DNA from: Candidatus Dormiibacterota bacterium
GTDB lineage: Bacteria; Chloroflexota; Dormibacteria; Aeolococcales; Aeolococcaceae
Length of the DNA: 14,826 bases
Reading direction: 5' to 3'
Assembly (NCBI GenBank): GCA_027451645.1
Contig: DAIDIX010000011.1
Coordinates: 1 to 14,826, forward strand
Position 1 is the stretch's first letter. Every line of letters begins with the position of its first letter. Below are positions 1 to 6,636 of the stretch, in pieces. Position numbers and translations under genes: made by a program. The notes beneath the pieces are model-generated. The model was not told the DNA's origin. It ran no database searches and worked only from the letters and a program-made list of their open reading frames with translations.

Positions 1-1
1 C

Positions 2-334
2 ATCGTGCCCATCATCCTCTTCACCGTGAACCACATCACGCTCCAGCACAGTATTGTGCTCCTCCCGCTCCTTGCCATTGGCATCCTCATCGAGTCGGGC
101 TTTGGTCCTTCAGCAGTCTCCTACCTCGCTGAGCACTCCGACCTCTTTGCCAATGACCGTGCATCCCTCATGGCGCTCTACACGATCACCCTTGCAGGCG
201 GTTCCGCTCTCGGTGCCCTCATCGGTGGCATAGCAGCGCACATCTTTCTCTTCAATGGCCTCATTGCTGCAAGTGCATGCATGGCGATACTAGCAATACT
301 TGCCTCGGAACGTCTGCACCGCAGGGTTGGCTGA
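2..334 (+). CDS. MFS transporter, C-terminal part (5' end outside window)
   Basis: The reading frame is open to the left edge of the window and ends at TGA 332-334, so only about the last 110 residues of the protein are present. They contain three hydrophobic membrane-spanning stretches. The first runs through LLPLLAIGILIESGFGP, the second follows a short charged loop (DRASLMALYTITLAGG into GALIGGIAAH), and the third covers FNGLIAASACMAILAILAS. The protein ends in a short basic cytoplasmic tail (ERLHRRVG). The Gly-rich helix after a DRAS loop is typical of the last helices of major facilitator superfamily carriers (family knowledge). The substrate cannot be told from this fragment. A GTG at 5 is in frame but is internal, not the start. 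Confidence 0.7.
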   Translation: MVPIILFTVNHITLQHSIVLLPLLAIGILIESGFGPSAVSYLAEHSDLFANDRASLMALYTITLAGGSALGALIGGIAAHIFLFNGLIAASACMAILAILASERLHRRVG

Positions 335-502
335 CCTGCCAGCACGTCTGCACACTGTCGTTGCACCAGACTCCTCGTCAGTGGATCTCCCCATGTGCTG
401 AACAGACCTCACTGCTCAACCTCGCAGTTGGCCCTGCAGTTGTCCCCGAATCGAAATAGGGAACTGCATCTCCAGATCTGTACCAGCATGTTCACCATTT
501 GC

Positions 503-527
503 GTTCACGATGCAGATTCTCGTGAAC
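503..527. promoter_or_regulatory. Perfect 8-bp inverted repeat upstream of the VOC gene
   Basis: GTTCACGA (503-510) and TCGTGAAC (520-527) are perfect inverted copies separated by 9 bases. A third GTTCAC lies just upstream at 490-495. The element sits in the 287-base gap between the transporter and the VOC gene, about 95 bases before the VOC start. It could be an operator for a dimeric repressor or a weak terminator hairpin for the transporter. No T-run follows it, so an operator is favoured. I saw no other gene or RNA in 335-621. Confidence 0.4.
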
Positions 528-621
528 AGGCTCCACTTTCCGATTGGATGTTCCTCCTTCCCAGTTCCCGCAGTATCATTTCTCCCATGCCCGCACAGTG
601 CAGGAGCTCGCAGGGAGCTCC

Positions 622-1038
622 ATGAGCCAAAGCACCATTTCTCTCATGCTCATCGTTCCCGATGCGCATGCTGCTTTCAGGTGGTATGAATCAGTACTTG
701 GAGCGACAGTGCTCTGGGACCTTGGGAGTGTCATGGGCATCAGCGTGGGGACATCACCGTTCTTCCTCCATGAGGGCGATCCAGGAGGAATCGGGCATCC
801 AGACACCTCTCCATCACAGGCCATCCAGCATGCCCGTGTGCGTATCGAACTCTTTACAGATCATCCAGCAAAAATCGTGGATCACGCACTGCTGCAGGGA
901 GCCACTCTTGTCGCACCAGTCGTGAACGAGTCCCGGCCCTGGGGAAGCCATGCCCAGGGAAGTTTCCTTGATCCTTTCGGACACCTGTGGTCAGTAGGCG
1001 ATCATTCGCCGCTCTCTGCGCACCACACTGATATCTGA
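622..1038 (+). CDS. VOC (glyoxalase/PhnB-like) family protein
   Basis: A 138-residue single-domain protein of the vicinal oxygen chelate superfamily, which includes glyoxalases, antibiotic-binding proteins and dioxygenases. The N-terminal beta-alpha unit reads ISLMLIVPDAHAAFRWYESVLGA (residues 6-28), the usual pattern of a strand followed by an A.FRWYE..LG helix. The C-terminal unit ends in the hallmark FLDPFGHLWSVGDH (115-128). The central ARVRIELFTDHPAKIVDHALLQGA (71-94) is the start of the second repeat. The start at 622 is chosen because AGGGAG lies 4 bases upstream and homology begins right after it; the frame stays open back to 544 without a ribosome site or recognisable sequence. Length fits PhnB-like members. 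The substrate is unknown. The gene converges on tsaD with only 15 bases between, and no terminator is visible there. Confidence 0.8.
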   Translation: MSQSTISLMLIVPDAHAAFRWYESVLGATVLWDLGSVMGISVGTSPFFLHEGDPGGIGHPDTSPSQAIQHARVRIELFTDHPAKIVDHALLQGATLVAPVVNESRPWGSHAQGSFLDPFGHLWSVGDHSPLSAHHTDI

Positions 1039-1053
1039 ATCGAAGCAGCGCTT

Positions 1054-2073
1054 CTACGCGAACGTGAGGAGATCCGGCTCGACATCGAATCCCACATTCC
1101 CTTCTGATGCCTCATGGAGGTGTTGGAACGCTGCAGCTCCGATCATTGCTGCATTGTCCGTGCACAGCGAAAACGGGGGAATGCTCACATGGAGTCCTGC
1201 AAACCTGCTGGTGACTGCTTCACGAAGTGCAAGGTTTGCTGCCACTCCTCCCACGACAGCAATCCTGTCCACACCCCGCTCCTCAGCAACCCGTGCCACG
1301 AAGTCGACGAGCTGCATCACTGCAGCCTGCTGGAAGGACGATGCAATCTCAGCTACAGTCCTGGGATCGAGAGGAATCCCTGTTGCATCGCGTGCATCAG
1401 AAGGAAGCTTCTCCACAGCATGCCGCACTGCAGTCTTGAGTCCGCTGTACGAAAAGGAATCCGTGAGATGGGGTATGGGGAACCGGTACGCATCTGGTGC
1501 TACGCCCGTTGCTGCACGCTGAATCGAGGGTCCTCCCGGATACGGAAGCCCGAGAAGCCGTGCAACCTTGTCGAAGGCCTCTCCAACTGCATCGTCGCGA
1601 GTTCCTGCAATGTGCTCTGCCCTGCCATGCTCATGGAGCATGATGCAGTCCGTGTGTCCACCACTCACCACAAGAGCAAGGAACGGTGGCTCAAGCTCCA
1701 CATCCCCAAGCCATGCCGAGTACACATGTCCAGCAAGATGGGAAATTCCAACAACAGGGAGACGTGCTGCAAGGGCAGCTGCCTGTGCAAATCTCGTTCC
1801 AACAAGGAGACATCCCACAAGTCCTGGTCCCCGTGTCACTGCAATGGCATCAAGCGACTTCCAGTCACCGTGTATGGGCACCATCGCATCGGACACGACA
1901 GTCTGGATAGCTGCAATATGGGACCGTGCAGCAAGCTCAGGTACCACACCGCCAAATCTCCTGTGCAGATCGATCTGGCTTGCAACCACATTCGAATGGA
2001 TGGTACGGCCATCCTCAATGACTGCAGCTGCAGTCTCATCACATGATGATTCGATGGCGAGAACGAGTGTCAT
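1054..2073 (-). CDS. tsaD: tRNA N6-adenosine threonylcarbamoyltransferase TsaD
   Basis: TsaD (formerly Gcp/YgjD) transfers the threonylcarbamoyl group from threonylcarbamoyl-AMP to A37 of ANN-decoding tRNAs, working with TsaB and TsaE in the cytoplasm. The protein has 339 residues, the normal family length. The N-terminal ASKHA motif AIESSCDETAAAV (6-18) is intact. The iron-binding pair His112 and His116 is present in SHLAGHVYSAW, and SGGHT and the late DNAAMIGAAA motif (third metal ligand Asp) are also there. The start ATG 2071-2073 overlaps the rimI stop as ATGA, indicating translational coupling. It is the last gene of the tsaE-tsaB-rimI-tsaD unit. The stop is TAG. Confidence 0.97.
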   Translation of the reverse strand: MTLVLAIESSCDETAAAVIEDGRTIHSNVVASQIDLHRRFGGVVPELAARSHIAAIQTVVSDAMVPIHGDWKSLDAIAVTRGPGLVGCLLVGTRFAQAAALAARLPVVGISHLAGHVYSAWLGDVELEPPFLALVVSGGHTDCIMLHEHGRAEHIAGTRDDAVGEAFDKVARLLGLPYPGGPSIQRAATGVAPDAYRFPIPHLTDSFSYSGLKTAVRHAVEKLPSDARDATGIPLDPRTVAEIASSFQQAAVMQLVDFVARVAEERGVDRIAVVGGVAANLALREAVTSRFAGLHVSIPPFSLCTDNAAMIGAAAFQHLHEASEGNVGFDVEPDLLTFA

Positions 2074-2657
2074 GGAATGAACTCCTTTGAGGGAACCGGA
2101 CTCATGCCCTCAACTGCACACGCAGCATACGCTGCAGTGAATTCGTCCTTGAATGCAGGTCGGTGAATATGTCCGCTCCACATGATGAGGGCATCTTCAC
2201 CGTTGTCATTGTAGTACCCCCTGCGTCTGCCGATGACAGCAAGGCCTGAGGACTCGTACAGTGCTACAGCCTTCGTGTTGCTTGGCCGGACCTCAAGGGT
2301 GATGCAGTGTGCATTGAGAGCATATGCCCGACCAATCTGCAGGAGAAAGAGGAGGCGTCCAAAGCCGCTTCCCTGGTGACCGCTGTCAACACCTATGGTC
2401 GTGATGTGTGCCTCACGGTCAATGACCCACATTCCTGCAAACCCGATGATGCTGTCCCCATGCTCGAGAATGGAGTAGTGGGCAAAATGGTTCCGTGTCA
2501 GCTCCATGTGGTAGGCATTCTCTGGCCATGCTGACGGGAAGACTGCTTTCTCTATGACATGCACCCGTGGGACATCACGAAGGTGCATATCCCTGAGTCG
2601 GCTTCCTCGCGAAGCTGCCTGAAGGCGGTCCCTTCTCGTCTCGACCACAGTGCTCAT
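2070..2657 (-). CDS. rimI: RimI-type ribosomal-protein N-alpha-acetyltransferase
   Basis: A GNAT acetyltransferase of the RimI group, which acetylates the N-terminus of ribosomal protein bS18 in E. coli (family knowledge). The 195-residue call uses the ATG at 2655-2657 because it overlaps the tsaB stop as ATGA; the frame is open further upstream, but only as a shadow of tsaB. The GNAT core runs from about residue 20 to 163. It contains RLRDMHLRDVPRVHVIEKAVFPSAW, the acetyl-CoA loop GHQGSGFGR (93-101), Glu122 in TLEVRPSN and Tyr134 in ALYESSG, matching the catalytic Glu and Tyr of RimI. About 30 residues beyond the core (165-195) are a poorly conserved tail. Genomic pairing with tsaB/tsaD is the usual context for this family. 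Confidence 0.92.
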   Translation of the reverse strand: MSTVVETRRDRLQAASRGSRLRDMHLRDVPRVHVIEKAVFPSAWPENAYHMELTRNHFAHYSILEHGDSIIGFAGMWVIDREAHITTIGVDSGHQGSGFGRLLFLLQIGRAYALNAHCITLEVRPSNTKAVALYESSGLAVIGRRRGYYNDNGEDALIMWSGHIHRPAFKDEFTAAYAACAVEGMSPVPSKEFIP

Positions 2658-3283
2658 CCCACCTGCTCCGGTGCTGAAGGTACTGCATACGTGAGTCGTA
2701 CTGCAGCAAGCTCCACTGGCCTTCCAGCAAGGACAGCAGGCACAGCTGCAGCAAGTGCTTCTGCTGGATGGCATCCACCACCAAGTGCACCTGCTCCGCA
2801 TACAGGATCGTCCTCGTATCCAACGTATATTCCGCCTGTACGCTCCACTCCCTCACTGTATTCTGCCCGGACAGGTTCCTCCACGCATGTCACAGATGTC
2901 CCGTTCCATGCGTACGCTCCGAGATAGCAGCCGGAACGGCCTGCATCGCACATGCTCCACACTGGCATGCCCGCAGTTCCATGGAAGATCACGGGAGGAA
3001 TGAGTGCTCCTATGAGGTGGATGGGAAGATTCCGCACATGGGCAATTCCGCCAGCAACGGAGAGTGCAGCCCGAAGTCCTGTGTACGAGCCAGGTCCATC
3101 GGTCGCTATGCATGCAGTGCAGCCATCGATTCCATGGGCATGGAGAGCCTCAAGTGCACCGCTGCTCGAGCCAATCCTTCCATCCCCCACATCTGGTGCC
3201 TTCCAGAGGAGTTCGCCCTCCTCTGTTGCGAGGAGAAGGGTGAACCGGTGACGCTGTGATGCATCGAGGACGAGCACACTCAT
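2654..3283 (-). CDS. tsaB: t6A biosynthesis protein TsaB
   Basis: TsaB (YeaZ) is the inactive ASKHA paralogue that dimerises with TsaD and is needed for threonylcarbamoyl transfer to tRNA. The protein has 209 residues. It starts with the short first beta hairpin VLVLDASQRH and carries the family signature GPGSYTGLR at residues 63-71. It ends with the conserved PVRLTY-like element, here AAVRLTYAVPSAPEQ. The weakly conserved middle and C-terminal half is usual for TsaB. The start ATG 3281-3283 overlaps the tsaE stop (ATGA), and its own stop overlaps the rimI start in the same way. Its position between tsaE and rimI supports the call. Confidence 0.93.
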   Translation of the reverse strand: MSVLVLDASQRHRFTLLLATEEGELLWKAPDVGDGRIGSSSGALEALHAHGIDGCTACIATDGPGSYTGLRAALSVAGGIAHVRNLPIHLIGALIPPVIFHGTAGMPVWSMCDAGRSGCYLGAYAWNGTSVTCVEEPVRAEYSEGVERTGGIYVGYEDDPVCGAGALGGGCHPAEALAAAVPAVLAGRPVELAAVRLTYAVPSAPEQVG

Positions 3284-3741
3284 GCGTTCTCCTCCCCTGC
3301 TGCCTTCCGTAGACGTTCTGGCACATCATCACCGAGCCGGATCTCTCGGCTATCTCCTTCAAGCGGGATGAGTTCGACTACGATTGTGCCAGGAAGCTCC
3401 GCATCGCGAGCAAGTGAAGCCCACTCCATGGCAACCACCCCATCGCCTGCAAGAAGGTCGAGGTCGAATTCATCAGTGACAGCACCCTCGCCAAGCCTGT
3501 ACAGATCGAGATGGTGAAGGGGAATCCGTCCTTCCCGATAGACATGGTGGAGAACAAATGTAGGACTCCTGACACGAAGCGGATCATGTCCGAGCCCACG
3601 GGCAAGTCCCCGCACCAGGCAGGTCTTTCCTGCACCAAGCGGACCATTGAGGGCAATGATGTCACCCTGCGCAAGCTGTGCTGCAAGGCGGACACCGAAT
3701 GCTTCCGTTTCCTCAGGAGAATGTGTCAGAACGGTAACCAT
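3280..3741 (-). CDS. tsaE: tRNA threonylcarbamoyladenosine biosynthesis ATPase TsaE
   Basis: TsaE (YjeE) is a small P-loop ATPase that binds the TsaB-TsaD complex and drives the t6A cycle. With the start at 3741 the protein is 153 residues, the usual length. Walker A is GPLGAGKT at residues 33-40. It is followed by the family motifs SPTFVLHHVY, HHLDLYRLG and VVAMEWASL. The frame is open for another 67 codons upstream, but that stretch is Cys/Ser-rich, has no family similarity and covers the divergent promoter region, so it is excluded. The ribosome site before 3741 is weak (GAAAG). Another in-frame ATG at 3759 has none better. First gene of the tsaE-tsaB-rimI-tsaD unit. Confidence 0.93.
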   Translation of the reverse strand: MVTVLTHSPEETEAFGVRLAAQLAQGDIIALNGPLGAGKTCLVRGLARGLGHDPLRVRSPTFVLHHVYREGRIPLHHLDLYRLGEGAVTDEFDLDLLAGDGVVAMEWASLARDAELPGTIVVELIPLEGDSREIRLGDDVPERLRKAAGEENA

Positions 3742-3963
3742 GCTGCTTTCAAACCCCATTCCATGACATGAGTGTTGTACGCTCTCTCCAACCGTACCAC
3801 GGCAGGAACACCCTGAATCTGCCTGCATGGCCCCGCTGATCTCGGATTTGCTTTTCCGGAGGATGACCATGTATGGTGGCTGGAGTAGGGGAACACCATC
3901 ACTGATGCATATGACACACACAACATCGCGTGACAATTGCACACAAGGGGGGACACTCCGTCA
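3742..3963. other. Divergent intergenic region between tsaE and the CHAP gene
   Basis: This 222-base region must contain promoters for both the leftward tsa operon and the rightward CHAP gene. I see no convincing -35/-10 pair on either strand. It holds the leader ORF described separately at 3869 and a small inverted repeat ACCAT-GT-ATGGT at 3866-3877 that overlaps that ORF's start. A c-di-AMP (ydaO-type) riboswitch, which precedes many wall hydrolase genes, was looked for because of the cdaA context but its conserved elements are not recognisable. Confidence 0.45.
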
Positions 3964-3967
3964 ATGA
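3869..3967 (+). CDS. Putative 32-residue leader ORF coupled to the CHAP gene
   Basis: ATG 3869-3871 is preceded at 5 bases by a strong ribosome-binding site, GGAGGA (3858-3863), the best in this region. The frame runs 32 codons without interruption and ends at TGA 3965-3967, which overlaps the CHAP start codon as ATGA. That is the same junction used by the operonic genes in this window. The peptide begins MYGGWSRGTPSLMHM and is Thr/His/Gly-rich without a membrane segment; I recognise no family. Because many bases lie before the hydrolase, this could be a regulatory leader or a translational activator of the downstream gene. It could also be chance, since the CHAP gene has its own purine-rich site. 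Confidence 0.4.
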   Translation: MYGGWSRGTPSLMHMTHTTSRDNCTQGGTLRQ

Positions 3968-4935
3968 AACGACGCGTACGCGCTGTCCGTTACGGAGTCA
4001 GCATTGGAGTACTCGCAGGACTGCTGTCTGCGATTCCGCTTGCAACGACTCATGCGACTCCTGTAGCCACTGGAGGACCGGTCCAGCTTGCGAGCGGGAA
4101 CCGGCAGAATGTCCTTGTGAGCACACCATCACCCTTATCTGGCACACATGGAGCAGCCACACCCTCCCTGCCAGCCATGTCCACCAACGAGAAGCTCACG
4201 TCTGCCCAGGCACAGCTCTCGAGCCTCAATGCAAAGCTCAAGGAGCTTGTGAGCCAGGAGGATGCGAACAATGCAGCAATTGCACAGGCCGAGGCCCAGC
4301 TGGCATCCCTTATCCGACAGACGTACGAAACGACAAACAATACAGGCCTCCTCACTGCACTCCTTGCAGCAAACAACTTCCAGAACGCTCTCAATCAGGT
4401 GCAGGGCGACCAGCATTTCGTGCAGGAGGTTGAGCAGCTCCACCAGACTCTCGTACAGGATGAGCAGCAGGTGGCCAACGAGAAGAGCCAGATCGCAGTG
4501 GAATTCAAGCAGGCGAGTGTCCTCCAGAGCGAGCTTTCCCAGGAGAATGCGAGAGCCCAGTATGTTGCACCGGCAATGAACTACAGCTCCTACTCTGGTG
4601 CACACGGCGGAGATCACTTCAGTTTTGGCGAGTGCACCTGGTATGTTGCACAGCGGAGAGATATCCCCTGGTTTGGCAATGCTGACCAGTGGTATGCAGC
4701 AGCTGCTGCCATGGGATTCCCTGAAGGTCATGTTCCCCAGGTCGGTGCAGTTGTCGTTTTCTGGCCCGGCGGTGATGGGGCAGGCTCTGTCGGCCATGTC
4801 GGATATGTCGAATCCATCCTTCCTGGAGGGTATTTCATGCTCTCAGAGATGAACTTTGGAGCATGGGACCGTGTCGATACTCGCATCCTCCCCGGAGACT
4901 CTTCAGGAATTCAGGGCTTCATCTATAACAAATAG
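3964..4935 (+). CDS. Secreted coiled-coil CHAP-domain peptidoglycan hydrolase (PcsB-like)
   Basis: A 323-residue exported amidase/endopeptidase expected to cut peptidoglycan peptides during growth or division. Residues 1-31 form a signal peptide: basic MKRRVRAVR, a hydrophobic core GVSIGVLAGLLSAIPL, and a likely cut after THA. After a Ser/Thr/Pro linker, residues about 75-195 are an Ala/Gln/Glu-rich coiled coil resembling the regulatory coiled coil of PcsB/CwlO-type hydrolases, including ASLIRQTYETTNNTGLLTAL. The CHAP domain spans about 215-323, with Cys224 in FGECTWYVA, His278 in GHVGYVE, and the third catalytic position in SEMN (Glu295/Asn297). In PcsB such a coiled coil is controlled by FtsEX (family knowledge). 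ATG 3964 is chosen for the AAGGGGGGA site 10 bases upstream; an in-frame TTG lies at 3937. The gene is transcribed against its neighbours. Confidence 0.88.
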   Translation: MKRRVRAVRYGVSIGVLAGLLSAIPLATTHATPVATGGPVQLASGNRQNVLVSTPSPLSGTHGAATPSLPAMSTNEKLTSAQAQLSSLNAKLKELVSQEDANNAAIAQAEAQLASLIRQTYETTNNTGLLTALLAANNFQNALNQVQGDQHFVQEVEQLHQTLVQDEQQVANEKSQIAVEFKQASVLQSELSQENARAQYVAPAMNYSSYSGAHGGDHFSFGECTWYVAQRRDIPWFGNADQWYAAAAAMGFPEGHVPQVGAVVVFWPGGDGAGSVGHVGYVESILPGGYFMLSEMNFGAWDRVDTRILPGDSSGIQGFIYNK

Positions 4936-4966
4936 ACTCGTTTCAGGTGGCCCCTTCCCTGCAGAG

Positions 4967-4984
4967 AGGAGTCGGTGTACTCCT
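4967..4984 (+). terminator. Weak hairpin downstream of the CHAP gene
   Basis: AGGAGT (4967-4972) and ACTCCT (4979-4984) form a perfect 6-bp stem with a 6-base loop, about 30 bases after the CHAP stop. There is no following T-run, so intrinsic termination is doubtful. Confidence 0.2.
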
Positions 4985-5016
4985 GGTACGCATGATTCTG
5001 CAGCAGACGAGTGTCT

Positions 5017-5049
5017 GTTCCTGAGTCTCGCACTGAATGCCTGAGGAAC
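5017..5049 (+). repeat. Imperfect inverted repeat before the decayed small ORF
   Basis: GTTCCTGAG (5017-5025) and CTGAGGAAC (5041-5049) can pair over 9 positions with one G.G mismatch and a 15-base loop. The element lies immediately before the ribosome-like site of the ORF at 5062 and has no T-run. It may be a terminator remnant or a regulatory hairpin. Little more can be said. Confidence 0.25.
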
Positions 5050-5061
5050 ATAGGAGACTGC

Positions 5062-5322
5062 ATGAGCAGGATCACTGACGCAATCGGCGCATTCACGTCT
5101 GCATGACGGTCTTTCGACGACCTTCTGGACTTCCTTGGTTCCTTCGACTAGGCTCCCCGACCACAGACCCCAGACTCACCTGATGCATGGGAATCAATGG
5201 ACCTGAGCACCATCCCTGATTCTATGGACGAGATCTGCTATGCCCTGATGGACAGGAAGCTCGCCTCTGACCAGTTCATCGCAATCAGAGCTGCGATTGA
5301 GAAGCCTCACGAGCAGCCGTGA
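5062..5322 (+). pseudogene. Small unrecognised ORF with in-frame TGA and TAG
   Basis: A GGAG site (5053-5056) precedes ATG 5062-5064 by 5 bases. The frame gives MSRITDAIGAFTSA, a TGA at 5104-5106, then RSFDDLLDFLGSFD, a TAG at 5149-5151, then 56 further residues including DLSTIPDSMDEICYALMDRK and SDQFIAIRAAIEKPHEQP, to TGA 5320-5322. All three parts keep the third-position C/T preference and the amphipathic, acidic character of a real protein, which suggests one former 86-residue reading frame. TGA and TAG are both ordinary stops in the neighbouring genes, so general recoding is unlikely. A gene decayed by point mutations is favoured. Alternatives are a 14-residue peptide plus a separate 41-residue ORF from ATG 5197, or chance. 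No family recognised. Its 3' end overlaps the minus-strand ORF at 5285 by 38 bases. Confidence 0.35.
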
Positions 5323-5479
5323 ACGTGGCCCTGTAGCAGCCGTTGGTTGCTTCACCACCATTGCCCGTTGGCAGTGCACAACACTCATCGACATCGTTCC
5401 CTGCTTCCTCACGAGATGCCCCATAGCTTTCGATGAGCATCTGGATCACGTCTTCTCGTGCCGCACCAGCATCCTTCAT
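5285..5479 (-). CDS. 64-residue ORF resembling the C-terminal half of PqqD-family proteins
   Basis: ATG 5477-5479 overlaps the alr stop as ATGA, the same junction seen at the other coupled genes here, and the frame runs to TGA 5285-5287. The segment REDVIQMLIESYGASREEAGNDVDE (residues 8-32) looks like the conserved helices of PqqD/RiPP-recognition proteins, which usually read as a strand-helix 'dIi..L...Y.vs.eea..DV..fl'. The expected N-terminal beta hairpin (LN..G..iW) is absent and would fall inside alr. The C-terminal half (from about residue 36) is Gly/Thr/Ala-rich with no similarity. It could be a truncated remnant, a short functional protein, or a coincidental match. PqqD proteins present precursor peptides to modifying enzymes (family knowledge), but no such enzyme or peptide gene is recognised here. 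Confidence 0.4.
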   Translation of the reverse strand: MKDAGAAREDVIQMLIESYGASREEAGNDVDECCALPTGNGGEATNGCYRATFTAAREASQSQL

Positions 5480-6636
5480 CGTCCAGTGCCTAATGGAGAT
5501 GCCTCGCATGCCTGAGTGCCGTAGATCCTTGGAACCCGGGGTGCAACAGCACAGAGCACCTCATACGGTATGGTGCCCACACGCTCTGCAACCAGATCTG
5601 CACGTACAGTTCCCGTAGGCTCATCACCGAAGATGCACGCAGCATCCCCGGGCTTCACCTCCCCGGCCTGGGAGATGTCACAGGTGAGCTGGTCCATGCT
5701 CACTCGTCCAATGATGGGACATGACGCATCTCCCAGCACGACGACTCCCGTGTTCGACTGGAGCCTGTGCACACCATCCGCATATCCGCAGGCTACTGTG
5801 GCAACCCGTGTCGTGCGGGTCGCAATCCAGGTCCGTCCATAGCCCACTGCAGCACCCTTGGGGATATCCTTCACCCGTGTCACGAGTGCATGCATGGACA
5901 TGACAGGCTTCAGCCCGAGCGATGTATGAACGGGAGGATATCCATACAGTGCTATGCCTGGCCGCACAATATCGTGGTGGTACTCAGGATACCGGAGTAG
6001 GGCTGCACTGTTTGCACAGTGCACGAGAGCATCGGGAAACGCGTCCTGAAAGGGAGCAATTCTCCGAGTGAAGACTTCATGCTGCTCCTCCGAAAAGGAA
6101 TCGAATGGAGCATCCGCATCAGCAAAGTGCGTGAAAAGTCCTGCACACTCGACAGCATCGGTGGCACTTCGGAGCAGATCGAGGATATCCCTGCATTCCG
6201 CTGCAAGAATGCCAAACCTTGACATTCCAGTGTCAAATTTCACATGCACCCGTGCATGTCCGCGTCGAGAACTCCGGGCAACAGCAATGACCTCCTCGAG
6301 AAACGGCACATCACTGACTGTCATGTCGATATGCTGCGCAATGAGGGATTTGATGTGATCCCTGTGAGTCCAGCCCACATTGAGAATGCGCTCCTCCCTG
6401 CCAAGCCTTCTCAGCTCCAGAGCCTCTTCTGGAGATGACACGCCAAACCAGGTGCATCCCCCTGCTGCAGCTTCTTCCGCAACAGCATCAACACCATGAC
6501 CGTACCCGTTCGCCTTGACCATGGCCATGACTGCAGCGTGCTCATGCACACTGCCAACAAGAAGAGCTGCATTTGCCCGCAGCTGTGCACGATCAACAGT
6601 TGCCCACTTCATTGGAGGACCGCTGGGCTCTGTCAT
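5476..6636 (-). CDS. alr: Alanine racemase
   Basis: A PLP enzyme interconverting L- and D-alanine, supplying D-Ala for peptidoglycan stems; cytoplasmic. It has 386 residues, typical for the family. The PLP-binding Lys is Lys41 in MVKANGYGHG. Arg139 in GMSRFG corresponds to the arginine that contacts the cofactor and substrate carboxylate. The second catalytic base is Tyr266 in AVGYGRTW, followed by CGYADGVHR and the RVSMDQ motif (311-316). The start ATG 6634-6636 overlaps the stop of the acpS-nnrD gene (ATGA) and has a GGCAGGAC site before it. A second in-frame ATG at 6612 lacks a site. Its stop in turn overlaps the start of the 64-residue ORF. In Bacillota and Actinomycetota alr is often next to nnrD/acpS or tsaE, both seen nearby. 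Confidence 0.97.
   Translation of the reverse strand: MTEPSGPPMKWATVDRAQLRANAALLVGSVHEHAAVMAMVKANGYGHGVDAVAEEAAAGGCTWFGVSSPEEALELRRLGREERILNVGWTHRDHIKSLIAQHIDMTVSDVPFLEEVIAVARSSRRGHARVHVKFDTGMSRFGILAAECRDILDLLRSATDAVECAGLFTHFADADAPFDSFSEEQHEVFTRRIAPFQDAFPDALVHCANSAALLRYPEYHHDIVRPGIALYGYPPVHTSLGLKPVMSMHALVTRVKDIPKGAAVGYGRTWIATRTTRVATVACGYADGVHRLQSNTGVVVLGDASCPIIGRVSMDQLTCDISQAGEVKPGDAACIFGDEPTGTVRADLVAERVGTIPYEVLCAVAPRVPRIYGTQACEASPLGTGR

Noticed and set aside
544..621. 26-codon upstream extension of the VOC gene
   Set aside because: No ribosome site and no similarity; the start at 622 has AGGGAG and begins the conserved domain.
1114..2046. 310-residue Cys-rich plus-strand frame opposite tsaD
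   Set aside because: It lies wholly antisense to an unmistakable tsaD, has no ribosome site or recognisable domain, and its Cys/His richness follows from the TGCA excess and codon bias of the sense gene.
2658..2801. 48-codon upstream extension of rimI
   Set aside because: It is a frame-shifted shadow of the tsaB 3' end; the ATGA start at 2657 is far better supported.
3742..3942. 67-codon upstream extension of tsaE
   Set aside because: Cys/Ser-rich with no TsaE similarity, and it would cover the divergent promoter region and the leader ORF. The 153-residue form has the family length.
3742..3963. c-di-AMP (ydaO) riboswitch before the CHAP gene
   Set aside because: Context made it attractive, but the conserved riboswitch blocks cannot be recognised. 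A covariance-model search would settle it.
4135..4797. 220-residue minus-strand frame opposite the CHAP gene
   Set aside because: Leu/Cys-rich mirror of the coiled-coil and CHAP coding region; no start site and no family match.
5103..5183. 26-residue ORF overlapping the first in-frame stop of the decayed gene (MTVFRRPSGLPWF...)
   Set aside because: It starts on an ATGA overlap, but it has no ribosome site of its own and its codon use is less like the neighbours than the interrupted frame.
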